Source: Flavobacterium tiangeerense (GTDB lineage: Bacteria > Bacteroidota > Bacteroidia > Flavobacteriales > Flavobacteriaceae). Taken from it: a stretch of DNA of 64,000 nucleotides. Below the pieces are notes generated by a model that worked only from the letters and a program-made list of their open reading frames with translations, was not told the DNA's origin and did no database searches. The stretch covers positions 1 to 64,000 of the forward strand of contig NZ_VLKO01000008.1 in NCBI RefSeq assembly GCF_007830355.1, given 5' to 3'. Each line of letters begins with the position of its first letter. Position 1 is the first letter of the stretch. The position numbers were made by a program, and so were the translations under genes. Below, in pieces: positions 1-8,821 of this stretch.

Positions 1-255
1 TTCGTTGAGCCATCTTCGGCGTGTGATATGCAGATAAACTTGATGACCTCGAATGGGAAAGTCTTGAACTGTTATCTGGTCAAAAAAACCTTTTGAGCTT
101 AATTTACTCTCCCGATATTCTTTAGGAATAGAATTGATTTCTTTTAAGTATAGATGAAGTATTTCTTGGTCTTTTTCATAAGAAGTTAACTCAAAATAAT
201 CCACAATAATCTCTGGTAACAACAACTTGATAAGTTCTTTAAAAGAATCCTGCAT
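1..255 (-). CDS. ISAon1-type transposase, N-terminal region (partial, runs off left edge)
   Basis: The minus strand is open from an ATG at 253-255 to the window edge and gives 85 residues beginning MQDSFKELIKLLLPEIIVDY and containing QDFPIRGHQVYLHI followed by a basic RRRW. From memory this matches the short 'ISAon1 family transposase N-terminal region' proteins common in Flavobacteriaceae, which precede the catalytic part of the transposase. Only the start is visible, so I cannot tell whether the element is intact. One end of the IS must lie between here and the tRNA-His terminator near 381, but I could not identify its terminal repeat. Confidence 0.7.
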   Translation of the reverse strand, partial: MQDSFKELIKLLLPEIIVDYFELTSYEKDQEILHLYLKEINSIPKEYRESKLSSKGFFDQITVQDFPIRGHQVYLHITRRRWLNE

Positions 256-380
256 TTCTGTATTTTTTAAAATACAAATAACCGGTTTTTAATATTTCCC
301 CACAACTTTCAGACTTGATCCAGAAAAACACCTTCTATAATCTTTTTAAATCTCACAAAATGTATTTGAATTATAGATAC

Positions 381-407
381 AAAAAAAGCCTCGAATTTCT
401 TCGAGGC
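381..407 (-). terminator. Rho-independent terminator of tRNA-His
   Basis: An 8-bp perfect stem (GCCTCGAA / TTCGAGGC at 388-395 and 400-407, loop TTTC) is followed on the minus strand by a run of seven T (381-387). It lies directly downstream of the tRNA-His gene. Confidence 0.85.
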
Positions 408-420
408 TTTTGCTTTTTTG

Positions 421-495
421 GGTGGATGACCGGGTTCGAACCGGCGACCCTCGGTACCACAAACCGATGCTCTAACCAGCTGAGCTACAACCACC
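421..495 (-). tRNA. tRNA-His (anticodon GTG)
   Basis: The minus strand folds into a full cloverleaf: acceptor GTGGTTG / CATCCAC, D arm GCTC/GAGC, anticodon stem TCGGT/ACCGA around loop TTGTGGT (anticodon GTG), and T arm GCCGG-TTCGAAC-CCGGT. An extra 5' G (495) sits opposite a C discriminator (421), the identity signature of tRNA-His. The 3' CCA is not encoded. The fifth acceptor pair is a U-U mismatch. The gene stands alone, with its own promoter and terminator. Confidence 0.96.
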
Positions 496-511
496 ATTTG
501 CTTAGCGGTGG

Positions 512-542
512 CAAAGATACAACTAAAGTTTACTTTTGCAAA
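512..542 (-). promoter_or_regulatory. Consensus Bacteroidota promoter for tRNA-His
   Basis: On the minus strand a TTTG (-33 element, 539-542) is followed after 19 nt by TATCTTTG (512-519), matching TAnnTTTG. The element ends 16 nt before the tRNA 5' end. This is one of the best promoter matches in the window. Confidence 0.85.
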
Positions 543-580
543 CGTTTTTCAAAACTTTTTTTAAAAAATTTGCATCATTT

Positions 581-1297
581 TTAGATCAAATCACCTAAAC
601 TATTGACAGCCAAATATCTTTCTACTGTAAAACCTTCAGCATGATCTACGCCCGTGATCCTACCCAAATCCCTAGAACGGTAATTTAAACTTTCTAGGAA
701 GTTTTTACTTGAAATTGGCGACTCCGGTTCTTTAGAATTAGGATCATAAAATTGAGAACTATATGCCAATATAGATGCAACTTTTAAATCTGTAAAACCT
801 GTAATATCTACCACAAAATCCGGAACGATATTTTTCCATTGTATGTAATGATATACCAGTTTTGGGCGCCAAGCCGTTTGTAATTCTCCTTCTAGACTAG
901 TTTCAATTTTAACTAAACCAGATAAAAAACAAGCATCAGATACCAATTTACTTCCTTTAGCATGATCAATATGACGGTCGTCTACAGCATTACATAACAC
1001 TATTTCAGGTTTGTATTTCCGTATCATTTTTATAATCTCTAATTGGTGTGTTTCGTCATTTACAAAAAAACCATCACGCATCTCCAAGTTTTCTCGTACA
1101 GTTACGCCAAGTATTTTTGCTGCAGCTGCCGCTTCTTGATCTCTAATACTTGCAGAGCCACGCGTACCTAACTCTCCACGAGTTAAATCAATAATACCTA
1201 CTTTTTTACCCAGTGAGATCTCTTTTAAAATAGTTCCTGCACATCCTAACTCTACATCATCTGGATGAGCGCCAAAGGCTAATATGTCTAGTTTCAT
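581..1297 (-). CDS. bshB1: Bacillithiol biosynthesis deacetylase BshB1
   Basis: 238-residue LmbE/PIG-L family deacetylase. BshB1 removes the acetyl group from GlcNAc-malate to give GlcN-malate, the second step of bacillithiol synthesis, in the cytoplasm. The N-terminus carries the zinc motif AHPDD (residues 10-14), then the TRGELGTRG motif (39-47) and RHIDH (108-112), as expected for the family. Length is typical for BshB1. The gene lies 23 nt downstream of the isochorismate synthase and is probably the last gene of that minus-strand unit. The other bacillithiol genes (bshA, bshC) are not in this window. Confidence 0.93.
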   Translation of the reverse strand: MKLDILAFGAHPDDVELGCAGTILKEISLGKKVGIIDLTRGELGTRGSASIRDQEAAAAAKILGVTVRENLEMRDGFFVNDETHQLEIIKMIRKYKPEIVLCNAVDDRHIDHAKGSKLVSDACFLSGLVKIETSLEGELQTAWRPKLVYHYIQWKNIVPDFVVDITGFTDLKVASILAYSSQFYDPNSKEPESPISSKNFLESLNYRSRDLGRITGVDHAEGFTVERYLAVNSLGDLI

Positions 1298-1320
1298 ACT
1301 TTTTTGTTATTATTAATTTT

Positions 1321-2424
1321 CTATGATAATGATTGCAATACTTTTTTCATGGTCATGGATTTATTAACACTTTCCTCCCACTCTTTTTCAGGAAAACTGT
1401 CTTTTGTTACACCGCAACCCATGTACAAATGTACTTGTTTTATACTTTGCTTATTTACCATATCCTGTACATTAGCTTTAATTTGCATGCATCTCAAATT
1501 AACATATAAATCAGCGTTTTGTTGACCGCTATCCACATCACAATTCAACTCACCTAAAAAACCCGTATAAAATTGCCTGTCGTAATTTTCGTTTTCAAGA
1601 ATAAATTTTTTGGCACTTTCCTTTGGTAAACCACATACAGCTGGTGTAGGATGTAAAACTTGAATTATCTTTTCAAATGATGTTACTGGTGTAATTGTAC
1701 CTGAGATATCTGTCCTAATATGCCACAAAGAACCCGCTTGAGTGCCGTAGGGTTTAGACACTGTAACTGCTTCCAACTCGTTCTGCAATTTTGAAACAAT
1801 AAAATCAGTCACAAATTGCTGTTCCTCAATTTCTTTGTTTTGCCAATAAACAGCTGGAGTACCAACATCTTTTTGAGTTCCTGCCAGCGAAATGGTTTTT
1901 AAAACATCCTCTTTTACATTTAGAAGTAATTCTGGAGTAGCACCCAGCCAAGTGCCTATTTTTGGGTGATAAAAACAATAAACAAAAGCGGTAGGATAAC
2001 TATACACCAATGATTCATAAATCTCAAATACACTTTTATTTTCTAGAGCTATAATTTCATTTCGAGACAATACTACTTTCTCAAACTCCTTATTATTAAT
2101 AGCTTGAACACCTTTACTAACCAAGCTTACAAATACTTCCTTATCATTACTTTCAAAAAAAGGAAGGTTTTTTTCTTCCTTTTGAATAAATGATTCTTGG
2201 TACTTCCATTGGAATTTTTCGGCTTTTTCTTCAGGGATATAGTACGTATTTGCTCCATCAAATGAAGAAATAACGAATCCTTTTTCTTTAAAATCATTAA
2301 TAGAATATAAAGTATCCTCTTTTTGTAAATAACCCGTAATTTCTTTTTGATTGGGTTTCCGGTACAAAACAAAGGGCAGCTTGTCAAGCAAATGACCTTG
2401 TACTTTCTGGATCATTTCCTCCAT
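1321..2424 (-). CDS. menF: Isochorismate synthase (chorismate-binding enzyme)
   Basis: 367-residue chorismate-binding enzyme that converts chorismate to isochorismate, most likely for menaquinone synthesis. Family motifs are present: KVVLSR (116-121), GATPELLL (161-168), LAGTQ (180-184), KEIEEQQF (197-204) and HPTPAVCG (258-265) followed by YDRQFYTGFLGE. The start codon overlaps the stop of the upstream thioesterase (TAATG), so the two genes are translationally coupled. An entC-type siderophore role is possible but no siderophore genes are nearby. The pairing with a hotdog thioesterase favours menaquinone. Confidence 0.88.
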   Translation of the reverse strand: MEEMIQKVQGHLLDKLPFVLYRKPNQKEITGYLQKEDTLYSINDFKEKGFVISSFDGANTYYIPEEKAEKFQWKYQESFIQKEEKNLPFFESNDKEVFVSLVSKGVQAINNKEFEKVVLSRNEIIALENKSVFEIYESLVYSYPTAFVYCFYHPKIGTWLGATPELLLNVKEDVLKTISLAGTQKDVGTPAVYWQNKEIEEQQFVTDFIVSKLQNELEAVTVSKPYGTQAGSLWHIRTDISGTITPVTSFEKIIQVLHPTPAVCGLPKESAKKFILENENYDRQFYTGFLGELNCDVDSGQQNADLYVNLRCMQIKANVQDMVNKQSIKQVHLYMGCGVTKDSFPEKEWEESVNKSMTMKKVLQSLS

Positions 2425-2861
2425 TACTTATCGGTAGTTTTACGTTTAGGAAGCACCATATTAGTTAATTTACAAAGCGAAATAAGAGCGTTATTTTCAT
2501 CCGTAATTTTAATTTCCCACAAGTGAATGCTCTTACCACGGTGAATGATGCGGGCTGTTGCGGTAACAATTCCCTCTCTTTTAGCTTTAAGATGATTGGC
2601 AGATATTTCAATTCCGCGTACTTCGCTAACATCCGAATTAACATAAATCATAGATGCAGCACTACCTACACTTTCAGCTAATGCTACAGATGCACCTCCA
2701 TGCAACAATCCCATAGGTTGATGAACGGTAGCATTAACTGGCATGGTAGCTACTAAGAAATCTTCTCCAGCATCCACATACTCAATCTGCAAAGTTTGCA
2801 TTAAAGTGTTTTTAGAAACATGATTGCAGTAGTTTAAAATTTTCTCTTTATCGAAAGTCAT
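2424..2861 (-). CDS. PaaI-type hotdog thioesterase (probable DHNA-CoA thioesterase)
   Basis: 145-residue single hotdog-fold protein with the characteristic segment HQPMGLLHGGASVALAES (47-64), which includes the HGG turn (54-56) and the likely catalytic Glu63. Enzymes of this type hydrolyse acyl-CoA thioesters. Being the first gene of a unit with isochorismate synthase, a role as 1,4-dihydroxy-2-naphthoyl-CoA thioesterase of the menaquinone pathway is likely, but that is inferred from context. The stop codon overlaps the next start by one base. I found no exact -7 element directly upstream. Confidence 0.85.
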   Translation of the reverse strand: MTFDKEKILNYCNHVSKNTLMQTLQIEYVDAGEDFLVATMPVNATVHQPMGLLHGGASVALAESVGSAASMIYVNSDVSEVRGIEISANHLKAKREGIVTATARIIHRGKSIHLWEIKITDENNALISLCKLTNMVLPKRKTTDK

Positions 2862-2973
2862 AATTGTTGGTTTAAAAATGTAAAAATAAATAAAGTAACA
2901 ATAGCAATGCGCAAATACAATTGTTAATATGTTTTACAAAATAGATTTTTGTTATTTTTACAAAAAAATTACC

Positions 2974-4500
2974 ATGCGTTTCAAAATACTTATCCTACTT
3001 GGTGTACTAACAATTGCTTTCAGTTCTTGCCGATCTGATTTTGAAACAATACCGAGTACTGGTTATTTAAAATTTTCAAAAGATACCGTTTATCTGGATA
3101 CTGTTTTTTCAAATATCAGCTCAAGCACCTATATGCTAAAGGTATACAACCGAAGTAAAAATGATATTTCAATACCTACCATAAAACTTGGTAAAGGCTT
3201 GAATTCTAAATACCGAATGACAGTAGACGGTTTACAAGGAAACAATGGGAAAATTTTTAGTAATGTTCCCATACTTGCGCGCGACAGCTTATTTATTTTT
3301 ATAGAAACTACCGCAGCGATTACTGACGTCAGTTCGGATACCTTTTTATACACTGATCAAATTGAATTTGACAGTGGGAGTAATCAACAAAATGTGGCAC
3401 TCGTTACGCTTGTTCAAGATGCTATCTTTTTATATCCAGAACGCTTTTCTGATGGAACAACTGAAACACTTCCGGTGGGTAACGAAAAAATAAATGGTTT
3501 TTACCTCAACGAAAATGATCCTGTACATGGAAACGAATTGGTTTTCACCAAAACAAAACCCTATGTAATTTATGGATACGCGGCAGTGCCTCCAGAGAAG
3601 ACAGCTATTTTTGAAGCTGGCGCTCGTGTCTATTTTCATGCAAATTCGGGGATTGTAGTAGCCAATAAAGGATCTATTCAAGTCAAAGGAAAACAATCTT
3701 TAACACCTAAAATGGAAAACGAAGTTGTTTTTGAAGGTGATAGACTAGAACCCGCATTTGCTGATGTGCCCGGACAATGGGGAACTGTATGGCTTAGCAG
3801 CGGCAGTACCAACAACAGTTTTGAAAACTTAACCATAAAAAATGCCAGCATAGGCTTGTTGATTCAAAACAATGACGGATCCACAGTTCAAATTAAGAAT
3901 ACCCAAATTTACAACAGCAGCAACTACGGAATATTGGCGCAGACCGCAAAAATTGAAGGTCAAAACATTGTAATAAATGCAGCAGGACAAGCAACCCTAG
4001 CTTGTACTTATGGAGGTAATTACACTTTTACACATAGTACTTTTAACAACAACTGGAATAGTTCACAGCAACAAGCTTTGATTGTAAGCAATTTTATTAC
4101 TGGTGCTGTTCCAGAGTCAAAAGACCTTACAGGAGCTCAATTTAATAATTGTATTATTTACGGATCATATGCAACTGAAATGACATTGAGTAAAAAAACA
4201 ACAGCTGCATTTGAATACCAATTTAACAACTGCTTGATTAAGTTTGATAACCGCTCCAGCACTGCTAGTACAAATCCTTTGTATCAATTTGATATAGATC
4301 CTTTACATTACAAAGCCATACTACTCAATAAAGACCCTAAATTTTTGAACGTATCAAAAAACAAATTGAATATTGACGATACTTCGGCGGCTTTCGCAAA
4401 AGGAAATGCGTCTTTTCTTATAAATCAAGATATTATTGGTAATACGAGAACACTTCCGCCGGATTTAGGTGCATTTCAAAACAAAGTTTTCCCCAAATAA
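2974..4500 (+). CDS. Beta-helix-type lipoprotein of unknown function
   Basis: 508 residues starting at ATG 2974, chosen over an ATG 45 nt earlier because it begins directly with a lipoprotein signal peptide (MRFKILILLGVLTIAFSSC, lipidated Cys19). The middle has short strand-turn repeats with many Asn, as in right-handed parallel beta-helix proteins (for example LTIKNASIGLLIQNNDGS and QFNNCIIYGS). The C-terminus reads GNTRTLPPDLGAFQ, a common ending of such folds. No catalytic residues are recognisable. It probably sits on the outer membrane or faces the periplasm. The gene is monocistronic, and I saw no hairpin terminator after it. Confidence 0.8.
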   Translation: MRFKILILLGVLTIAFSSCRSDFETIPSTGYLKFSKDTVYLDTVFSNISSSTYMLKVYNRSKNDISIPTIKLGKGLNSKYRMTVDGLQGNNGKIFSNVPILARDSLFIFIETTAAITDVSSDTFLYTDQIEFDSGSNQQNVALVTLVQDAIFLYPERFSDGTTETLPVGNEKINGFYLNENDPVHGNELVFTKTKPYVIYGYAAVPPEKTAIFEAGARVYFHANSGIVVANKGSIQVKGKQSLTPKMENEVVFEGDRLEPAFADVPGQWGTVWLSSGSTNNSFENLTIKNASIGLLIQNNDGSTVQIKNTQIYNSSNYGILAQTAKIEGQNIVINAAGQATLACTYGGNYTFTHSTFNNNWNSSQQQALIVSNFITGAVPESKDLTGAQFNNCIIYGSYATEMTLSKKTTAAFEYQFNNCLIKFDNRSSTASTNPLYQFDIDPLHYKAILLNKDPKFLNVSKNKLNIDDTSAAFAKGNASFLINQDIIGNTRTLPPDLGAFQNKVFPK

Positions 4501-4597
4501 AATATTACAAGTCAAACACATACGCTTTTTACTGCTCTGAAAAAATAAAGTTTATTTGAATTAAAGATTTGGAAACCTACATTTAAGAAATAAGTAG

Positions 4598-4605
4598 TAG
4601 TTTTG
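4598..4605 (+). promoter_or_regulatory. -7 element (TAGTTTTG) for the first endonuclease gene
   Basis: An exact TAnnTTTG match lies 58 nt upstream of the ATG at 4664. A TTTG at 4568-4571 could be the -33 element, but the 26-nt spacing is longer than usual. Confidence 0.5.
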
Positions 4606-4663
4606 GGCGATTTATAAAACCAAAAACAAATCAAATTTAATTCAACTAACTTTAAATCAGATT

Positions 4664-6502
4664 ATGAAACAAATTTACTCTTTGTTCTTTTTATTATTTT
4701 TTACTGCTGTTTTTGCACAAGCACCTGCAGGATACTACAGTACCGCTACAGGATCAGGATACACCCTCAAAACACAATTGTACAATATCATAAAAGGGCA
4801 TACCACATTATCATACGGGGACTTATATGTAACTTATTCTACATCTGACATAGATAATTTTTTTGAAAAAGATGGAACGGTATTAGACATGTACTCCGAA
4901 AACCCTGCAGGAACTGACCCTTATACATATAGCATCGCATCAACACAAAGATGTGGAAATTACGTAAAAGAAGGAGATTGCTATAACAGAGAACATATTA
5001 TACCACAATCGGTATTCAACGAACAGTCGCCTATGGTATCTGATGCACACTTTATTACTCCAACAGATGGAAAAGTAAATGGTCTACGTTCCAATTATCC
5101 TCATGCTAATGTTGCAGTTGCTTCAGAAACAACTTTGAATGGAAGTAAACTAGGAGCTAGTACAACTGCAGGATATAGTGGACCTGTTTTTGAACCTATT
5201 GATGAATTTAAAGGTGATATTGCCCGTATGTATTTCTATTTTGCAACGCGTTATGAAAACACTGTTGCTGGTTATAGTTACGCTATGTTTAATAACTCAA
5301 CTGGAAAAGTATTCACAGATGCCTTTTTAGCACAACTTATTTCTTGGCACAATCTAGATCCAGTAAGTCCACGCGAAATAGAAAGAAACAATGCCATTTA
5401 TGCACGTCAAAATAATCGAAATCCTTACATAGATAATCCAAATTATGTTGCTGCTGTTTGGACTACAGAACCTGCAGATACAGAAGCTCCATCAGTAGTT
5501 ACAAACTTAACGGTTAGTAACACTACTGCTAATACAATGACACTTACATGGAACGCTGCTACTGATAATGTTGCTGTAACTGGATATGATATTTATATGA
5601 ACGGAACGTTAAAGTCAAGTCAAACTGGATTAACAACTACAGTAACGGGCTTATTACCATCAACTGGTTATATCTTTTACATCATAGCAAGAGATGATGC
5701 TAGAAACTCATCTGCGGCAAGTGGATCAGTAACAGGAACAACTACTGCTGCGCCAACAGGCGGTGCTGGAGCAATAGAACTATTCTTTTCTGAGTACGTT
5801 GAAGGAAGTAGTTTTAACAAAGCATTAGAAATTGCCAACTTTACTGGAGCTGCTGTAGATTTAACTGGATATTCCATTAAAAAACAATCTAATGGTGCTG
5901 GAGCATGGACAACAGGATTAAATTTAACTGGGACATTAAACTCCGGTGCAGTATTTGTTTTAGTTGATCCACAAATGGCAACAACATGTTATCCAGTAGC
6001 TAATGCCAATTTATCATCAGCCCAAGAGGCATTTAATGGCAATGACCCAATGGGATTGTTCAAAAACGGTGTATTGATTGATATTATTGGAACTTTCAAT
6101 GGAGGAACAGCTAATTTTGCTGCTGATGTTACCTTACGTAGAAAACCAAGCATCACTGCTCCAAATACAACTTTTGATAAAACTGCAGAGTGGGATTCAT
6201 TTGCAAACAATACTTGCGATGGAATAGGTACTCATACAGTTACAACATTATCTAGCGAAGATTTTGAAAGCAACGGAATTTTGCTTTATCCAAACCCTTC
6301 AAATGGTTCTGTAAAGATTAATTTCCCAAGTGAAAACGAAAAATATTCTGTTCAAGTGTATTCAATTATAGGACAAAAAGTATTTGAAGAAAACTTTAAC
6401 AATAGTAACACAGCAATTTTAAATGGGCTTGAAAGAGGAATTTACATTGTTAAAATTACTTCTTCAAGCAAAACATTTACAAAAAAATTGATTGTAAATT
6501 AA
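4664..6502 (+). CDS. Secreted endonuclease I with FN3, lamin-tail and T9SS sorting domains (copy 1)
   Basis: 612-residue extracellular nuclease. A signal peptide (about 1-18) is followed by an endonuclease I domain (about 20-270) with the beta-beta-alpha metal motif CYNREHIIPQS (106-116; general-base His111) and SDAHFITPTDGKVNGLRSN, which contains the metal-site Asn. Then come a fibronectin type III domain (about 272-362), a lamin-tail domain (about 371-520, starting ELFFSEYVEGSS) and a T9SS type A sorting domain (about 540-612, YPNPSNGSVKI ... KKLIVN). It should degrade DNA or RNA outside the cell for nutrient or phosphate recovery, or for biofilm remodelling. A paralogue follows directly. 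Confidence 0.93.
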   Translation: MKQIYSLFFLLFFTAVFAQAPAGYYSTATGSGYTLKTQLYNIIKGHTTLSYGDLYVTYSTSDIDNFFEKDGTVLDMYSENPAGTDPYTYSIASTQRCGNYVKEGDCYNREHIIPQSVFNEQSPMVSDAHFITPTDGKVNGLRSNYPHANVAVASETTLNGSKLGASTTAGYSGPVFEPIDEFKGDIARMYFYFATRYENTVAGYSYAMFNNSTGKVFTDAFLAQLISWHNLDPVSPREIERNNAIYARQNNRNPYIDNPNYVAAVWTTEPADTEAPSVVTNLTVSNTTANTMTLTWNAATDNVAVTGYDIYMNGTLKSSQTGLTTTVTGLLPSTGYIFYIIARDDARNSSAASGSVTGTTTAAPTGGAGAIELFFSEYVEGSSFNKALEIANFTGAAVDLTGYSIKKQSNGAGAWTTGLNLTGTLNSGAVFVLVDPQMATTCYPVANANLSSAQEAFNGNDPMGLFKNGVLIDIIGTFNGGTANFAADVTLRRKPSITAPNTTFDKTAEWDSFANNTCDGIGTHTVTTLSSEDFESNGILLYPNPSNGSVKINFPSENEKYSVQVYSIIGQKVFEENFNNSNTAILNGLERGIYIVKITSSSKTFTKKLIVN

Positions 6503-6521
6503 GAGCAATCTAGAAGATACC

Positions 6522-6547
6522 AAGCGGCACTGAGTGCCGCTTTTTTT
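6522..6547 (+). terminator. Terminator after endonuclease copy 1
   Basis: Perfect 7-bp GC-rich stem GCGGCAC / GTGCCGC (6524-6530, 6534-6540) with a TGA loop, followed by a T run. Confidence 0.9.
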
Positions 6548-6802
6548 ATATCCATATTTTTTAATTTAACAAGAATTAAAGTACTACTATAATATCGTAT
6601 AAGATTTAAAAATAGAGGATGTAAGAAATATTCTTTTAGAATGAATTCTAAAAAAAATTTATAAAATATGCTAGCGGATTAAAAATACAAAATTCGCACA
6701 TTAAAGTAAGAATGATTTTACTTTTGATAATTTTAAACCCTATTATATAACAAAATGCTATATATCTTTACAATTTCATAACATTAAAGCTATTTAAAAT
6801 TA

Positions 6803-6810
6803 TAAATTTG
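6803..6810 (+). promoter_or_regulatory. -7 element (TAAATTTG) for the second endonuclease gene
   Basis: Exact TAnnTTTG match 77 nt upstream of the ATG at 6888, so the mRNA leader would be about 70 nt. No -33 TTG is visible at standard spacing. Confidence 0.5.
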
Positions 6811-6887
6811 CACCGTCTTAAAACCCTCATAAACAACTTGTAAGGTATTTAAAACAAACACAAAGCAAACTAATTTAAAAGGCAATT

Positions 6888-8729
6888 ATGAAACACATCT
6901 ACACTGCATTATTATTTTTATTCTTATCTGTTGCATCAGCACAAGCACCAAGCGGCTATTACAGTACAGCAACGGGAACCGGATACACTTTAAAAACCCA
7001 ACTATACAATGTAATAAAAGGCCATACTGATCAAGGGTACGCCGGATTATGGACTACTTATGCAACATCGGATAGGGACCATCAAAATGAAAATGACAAC
7101 ACTATTTTCGACTTGTATTCTGAGAATCAAAATGGAACTGATCCATATACATTTACCCTTACAACAGGGCAATGTGGTACCTACGCTGTAGAGGGCGACT
7201 GCTACAATAGAGAACACATGATTCCGCAATCAGTATTTAACTCGGCAGCACCTATGGTATCTGATGCCCATTTTATTCCGCCAACTGATGGAAAAGTAAA
7301 CGGTTTACGATCTAATTTCCCGCACGGAAATGTGGCAACAGCTTCAACAACTACTTTAAATGGAAGTAAATTAGGCACAAGTGCTGTTTCTGGATATACT
7401 GGAACTGTTTTTGAACCTGCAGCGGCTTTCAAAGGCGATATAGCTCGTATGTATTTTTATTTTGCTACACGTTATGAAAATACGGTAGCTGGCTATCCTT
7501 TTGCTATGTTTGATGGGAGCAGCAACCAGGTATTTACTACTGCCTTTTTAAACTTACTCCTTTCTTGGCATACAAATGATCCCGTAAGTGCCAGAGAAAT
7601 AGAACGAAACAATGCTATTTATGCACGACAAGGTAATAGAAATCCTTTTATTGACAATCCATCTTATGTAGCAGCTATTTGGGGTGGAACTACAGGCGGC
7701 GGAACTACAGATACTACTGCGCCTAGTACACCATTAAACCTAATCTCTTCAAGTAAAACGACTACCTCTGTTACTCTAGCTTGGTCAGCCGCAACAGATA
7801 ATATTGGTGTTACAGGATATAATGTATATGTAAACAACGTACTAAGAACTACAGTTACTACCTTAAATACAGCTGTAACAGGATTGACTGCAGCTACTAG
7901 TTATGCCTTTACTGTAAGAGCAAAAGATGCAGCAGGAAATCTTTCTGGTGTGAGTAATACAGTGACTGTGGTAACTAATTCGAACAACACCGCAACTGAT
8001 TTACTTTTCTCTGAATACATTGAAGGTTCTTCAAACAACAAAGCCTTAGAGATTTCAAATGCAACAGGTACATCAGTAAATTTGTCAATCTATAGTATCA
8101 AGAGACAAACCAATGGAGCTGGAGCGTGGAGCACAGGTTTAACTTTATCTGGAACCCTAGTAAATGGAGCAAAATATACTATTGTGAATAGTTTAATGGC
8201 TTCTAGTTGCTATGCTACAAGTTCAGCGAACTTGTCTACTTCGGCAACCGAGATGACTTTTAACGGAAATGACGCTGTTGGTTTGTTTAAAAACGGGGTT
8301 CTTATTGACATTATTGGAACTTTTAATGGTGGAACTGCCAATTTCTCTATAGATGAAACCATCCGCAGAAAAACTACCGTAACTGCACCTTCAACTACTT
8401 TTAATAAAGCCACACAATGGGATGTATTTGCATTAGACACTTGCTCCAACTTAGGAAGTAAAACTGCGAGTAAAACTCCAAAAAATAGTATAAATACAGC
8501 AACAAATACGGTAGAGATTTATCCGAATCCATCTCGAGGAACGTTTAATATTACCAATGCTAATACTACTTATTCAATTGCGATTTATTCCATCCTTGGT
8601 CAAAAAATTTACAGTTTGGAAAACACCACTCAATCTGAAATAACGATCCCGAATAGCACACCAGGAACTTATCTCGTAAGATTACAAATTGACTCAAACG
8701 AGATTGTAAAAAAACTCATTATTCAATAA
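6888..8729 (+). CDS. Secreted endonuclease I with FN3, lamin-tail and T9SS sorting domains (copy 2)
   Basis: 613-residue tandem paralogue of the preceding gene with the same domain order: signal peptide, endonuclease I domain with NREHMIPQS and SDAHFIPPTDGKVNGLRSN, fibronectin type III domain (STPLNLISSS ... LSGVSNTVTV), lamin-tail domain (LLFSEYIEGSSNNKALEIS) and T9SS type A sorting domain (IYPNPSRGTFNI ... KKLIIQ). The nuclease and lamin-tail parts are closest to copy 1, while the FN3 domain and linkers differ more. Both catalytic motifs are intact, so both copies should be active. Each copy has its own terminator and -7 element, which implies separate transcription. Confidence 0.93.
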   Translation: MKHIYTALLFLFLSVASAQAPSGYYSTATGTGYTLKTQLYNVIKGHTDQGYAGLWTTYATSDRDHQNENDNTIFDLYSENQNGTDPYTFTLTTGQCGTYAVEGDCYNREHMIPQSVFNSAAPMVSDAHFIPPTDGKVNGLRSNFPHGNVATASTTTLNGSKLGTSAVSGYTGTVFEPAAAFKGDIARMYFYFATRYENTVAGYPFAMFDGSSNQVFTTAFLNLLLSWHTNDPVSAREIERNNAIYARQGNRNPFIDNPSYVAAIWGGTTGGGTTDTTAPSTPLNLISSSKTTTSVTLAWSAATDNIGVTGYNVYVNNVLRTTVTTLNTAVTGLTAATSYAFTVRAKDAAGNLSGVSNTVTVVTNSNNTATDLLFSEYIEGSSNNKALEISNATGTSVNLSIYSIKRQTNGAGAWSTGLTLSGTLVNGAKYTIVNSLMASSCYATSSANLSTSATEMTFNGNDAVGLFKNGVLIDIIGTFNGGTANFSIDETIRRKTTVTAPSTTFNKATQWDVFALDTCSNLGSKTASKTPKNSINTATNTVEIYPNPSRGTFNITNANTTYSIAIYSILGQKIYSLENTTQSEITIPNSTPGTYLVRLQIDSNEIVKKLIIQ

Positions 8730-8735
8730 TACTAA

Positions 8736-8760
8736 AAGCGGCAAAATTGCCGCTTTTTTT
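8736..8760 (+). terminator. Terminator after endonuclease copy 2
   Basis: 7-bp stem GCGGCAA / TTGCCGC (8738-8744, 8747-8753) followed by seven T. The open frame of purL extends upstream into this hairpin, which shows that the early start is not used. Confidence 0.9.
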
Positions 8761-8786
8761 ATGCTTAGAATTTAATCTTAATTGCT

Positions 8787-8794
8787 TAAATTTG
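8787..8794 (+). promoter_or_regulatory. -7 element (TAAATTTG) for purL
   Basis: Exact TAnnTTTG match 27 nt upstream of the purL ATG. It lies inside the longer open frame and so supports the start at 8822. Confidence 0.6.
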
Positions 8795-8821
8795 TACCGC
8801 AATACAACAAACTACACAACA

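Larger units (their letters stand above)
6503..6887 (+). other. Intergenic region between the two endonuclease genes
   Basis: This 385-nt non-coding stretch holds the terminator of copy 1 (6522-6547) and the -7 element of copy 2 (6803-6810). The remaining AT-rich sequence shows no ORF or clear structure. Confidence 0.7.

Noticed and set aside
315-584. An 89-codon plus-strand frame and a 62-codon minus-strand frame across the tRNA-His region
   Set aside because: Both run through the tRNA gene, its promoter and its terminator. No protein family resemblance.
8747-8821. Longer N-terminus for purL
   Set aside because: The extension overlaps the terminator hairpin of the previous gene and the purL -7 element, and it is not part of the family's N-terminus.
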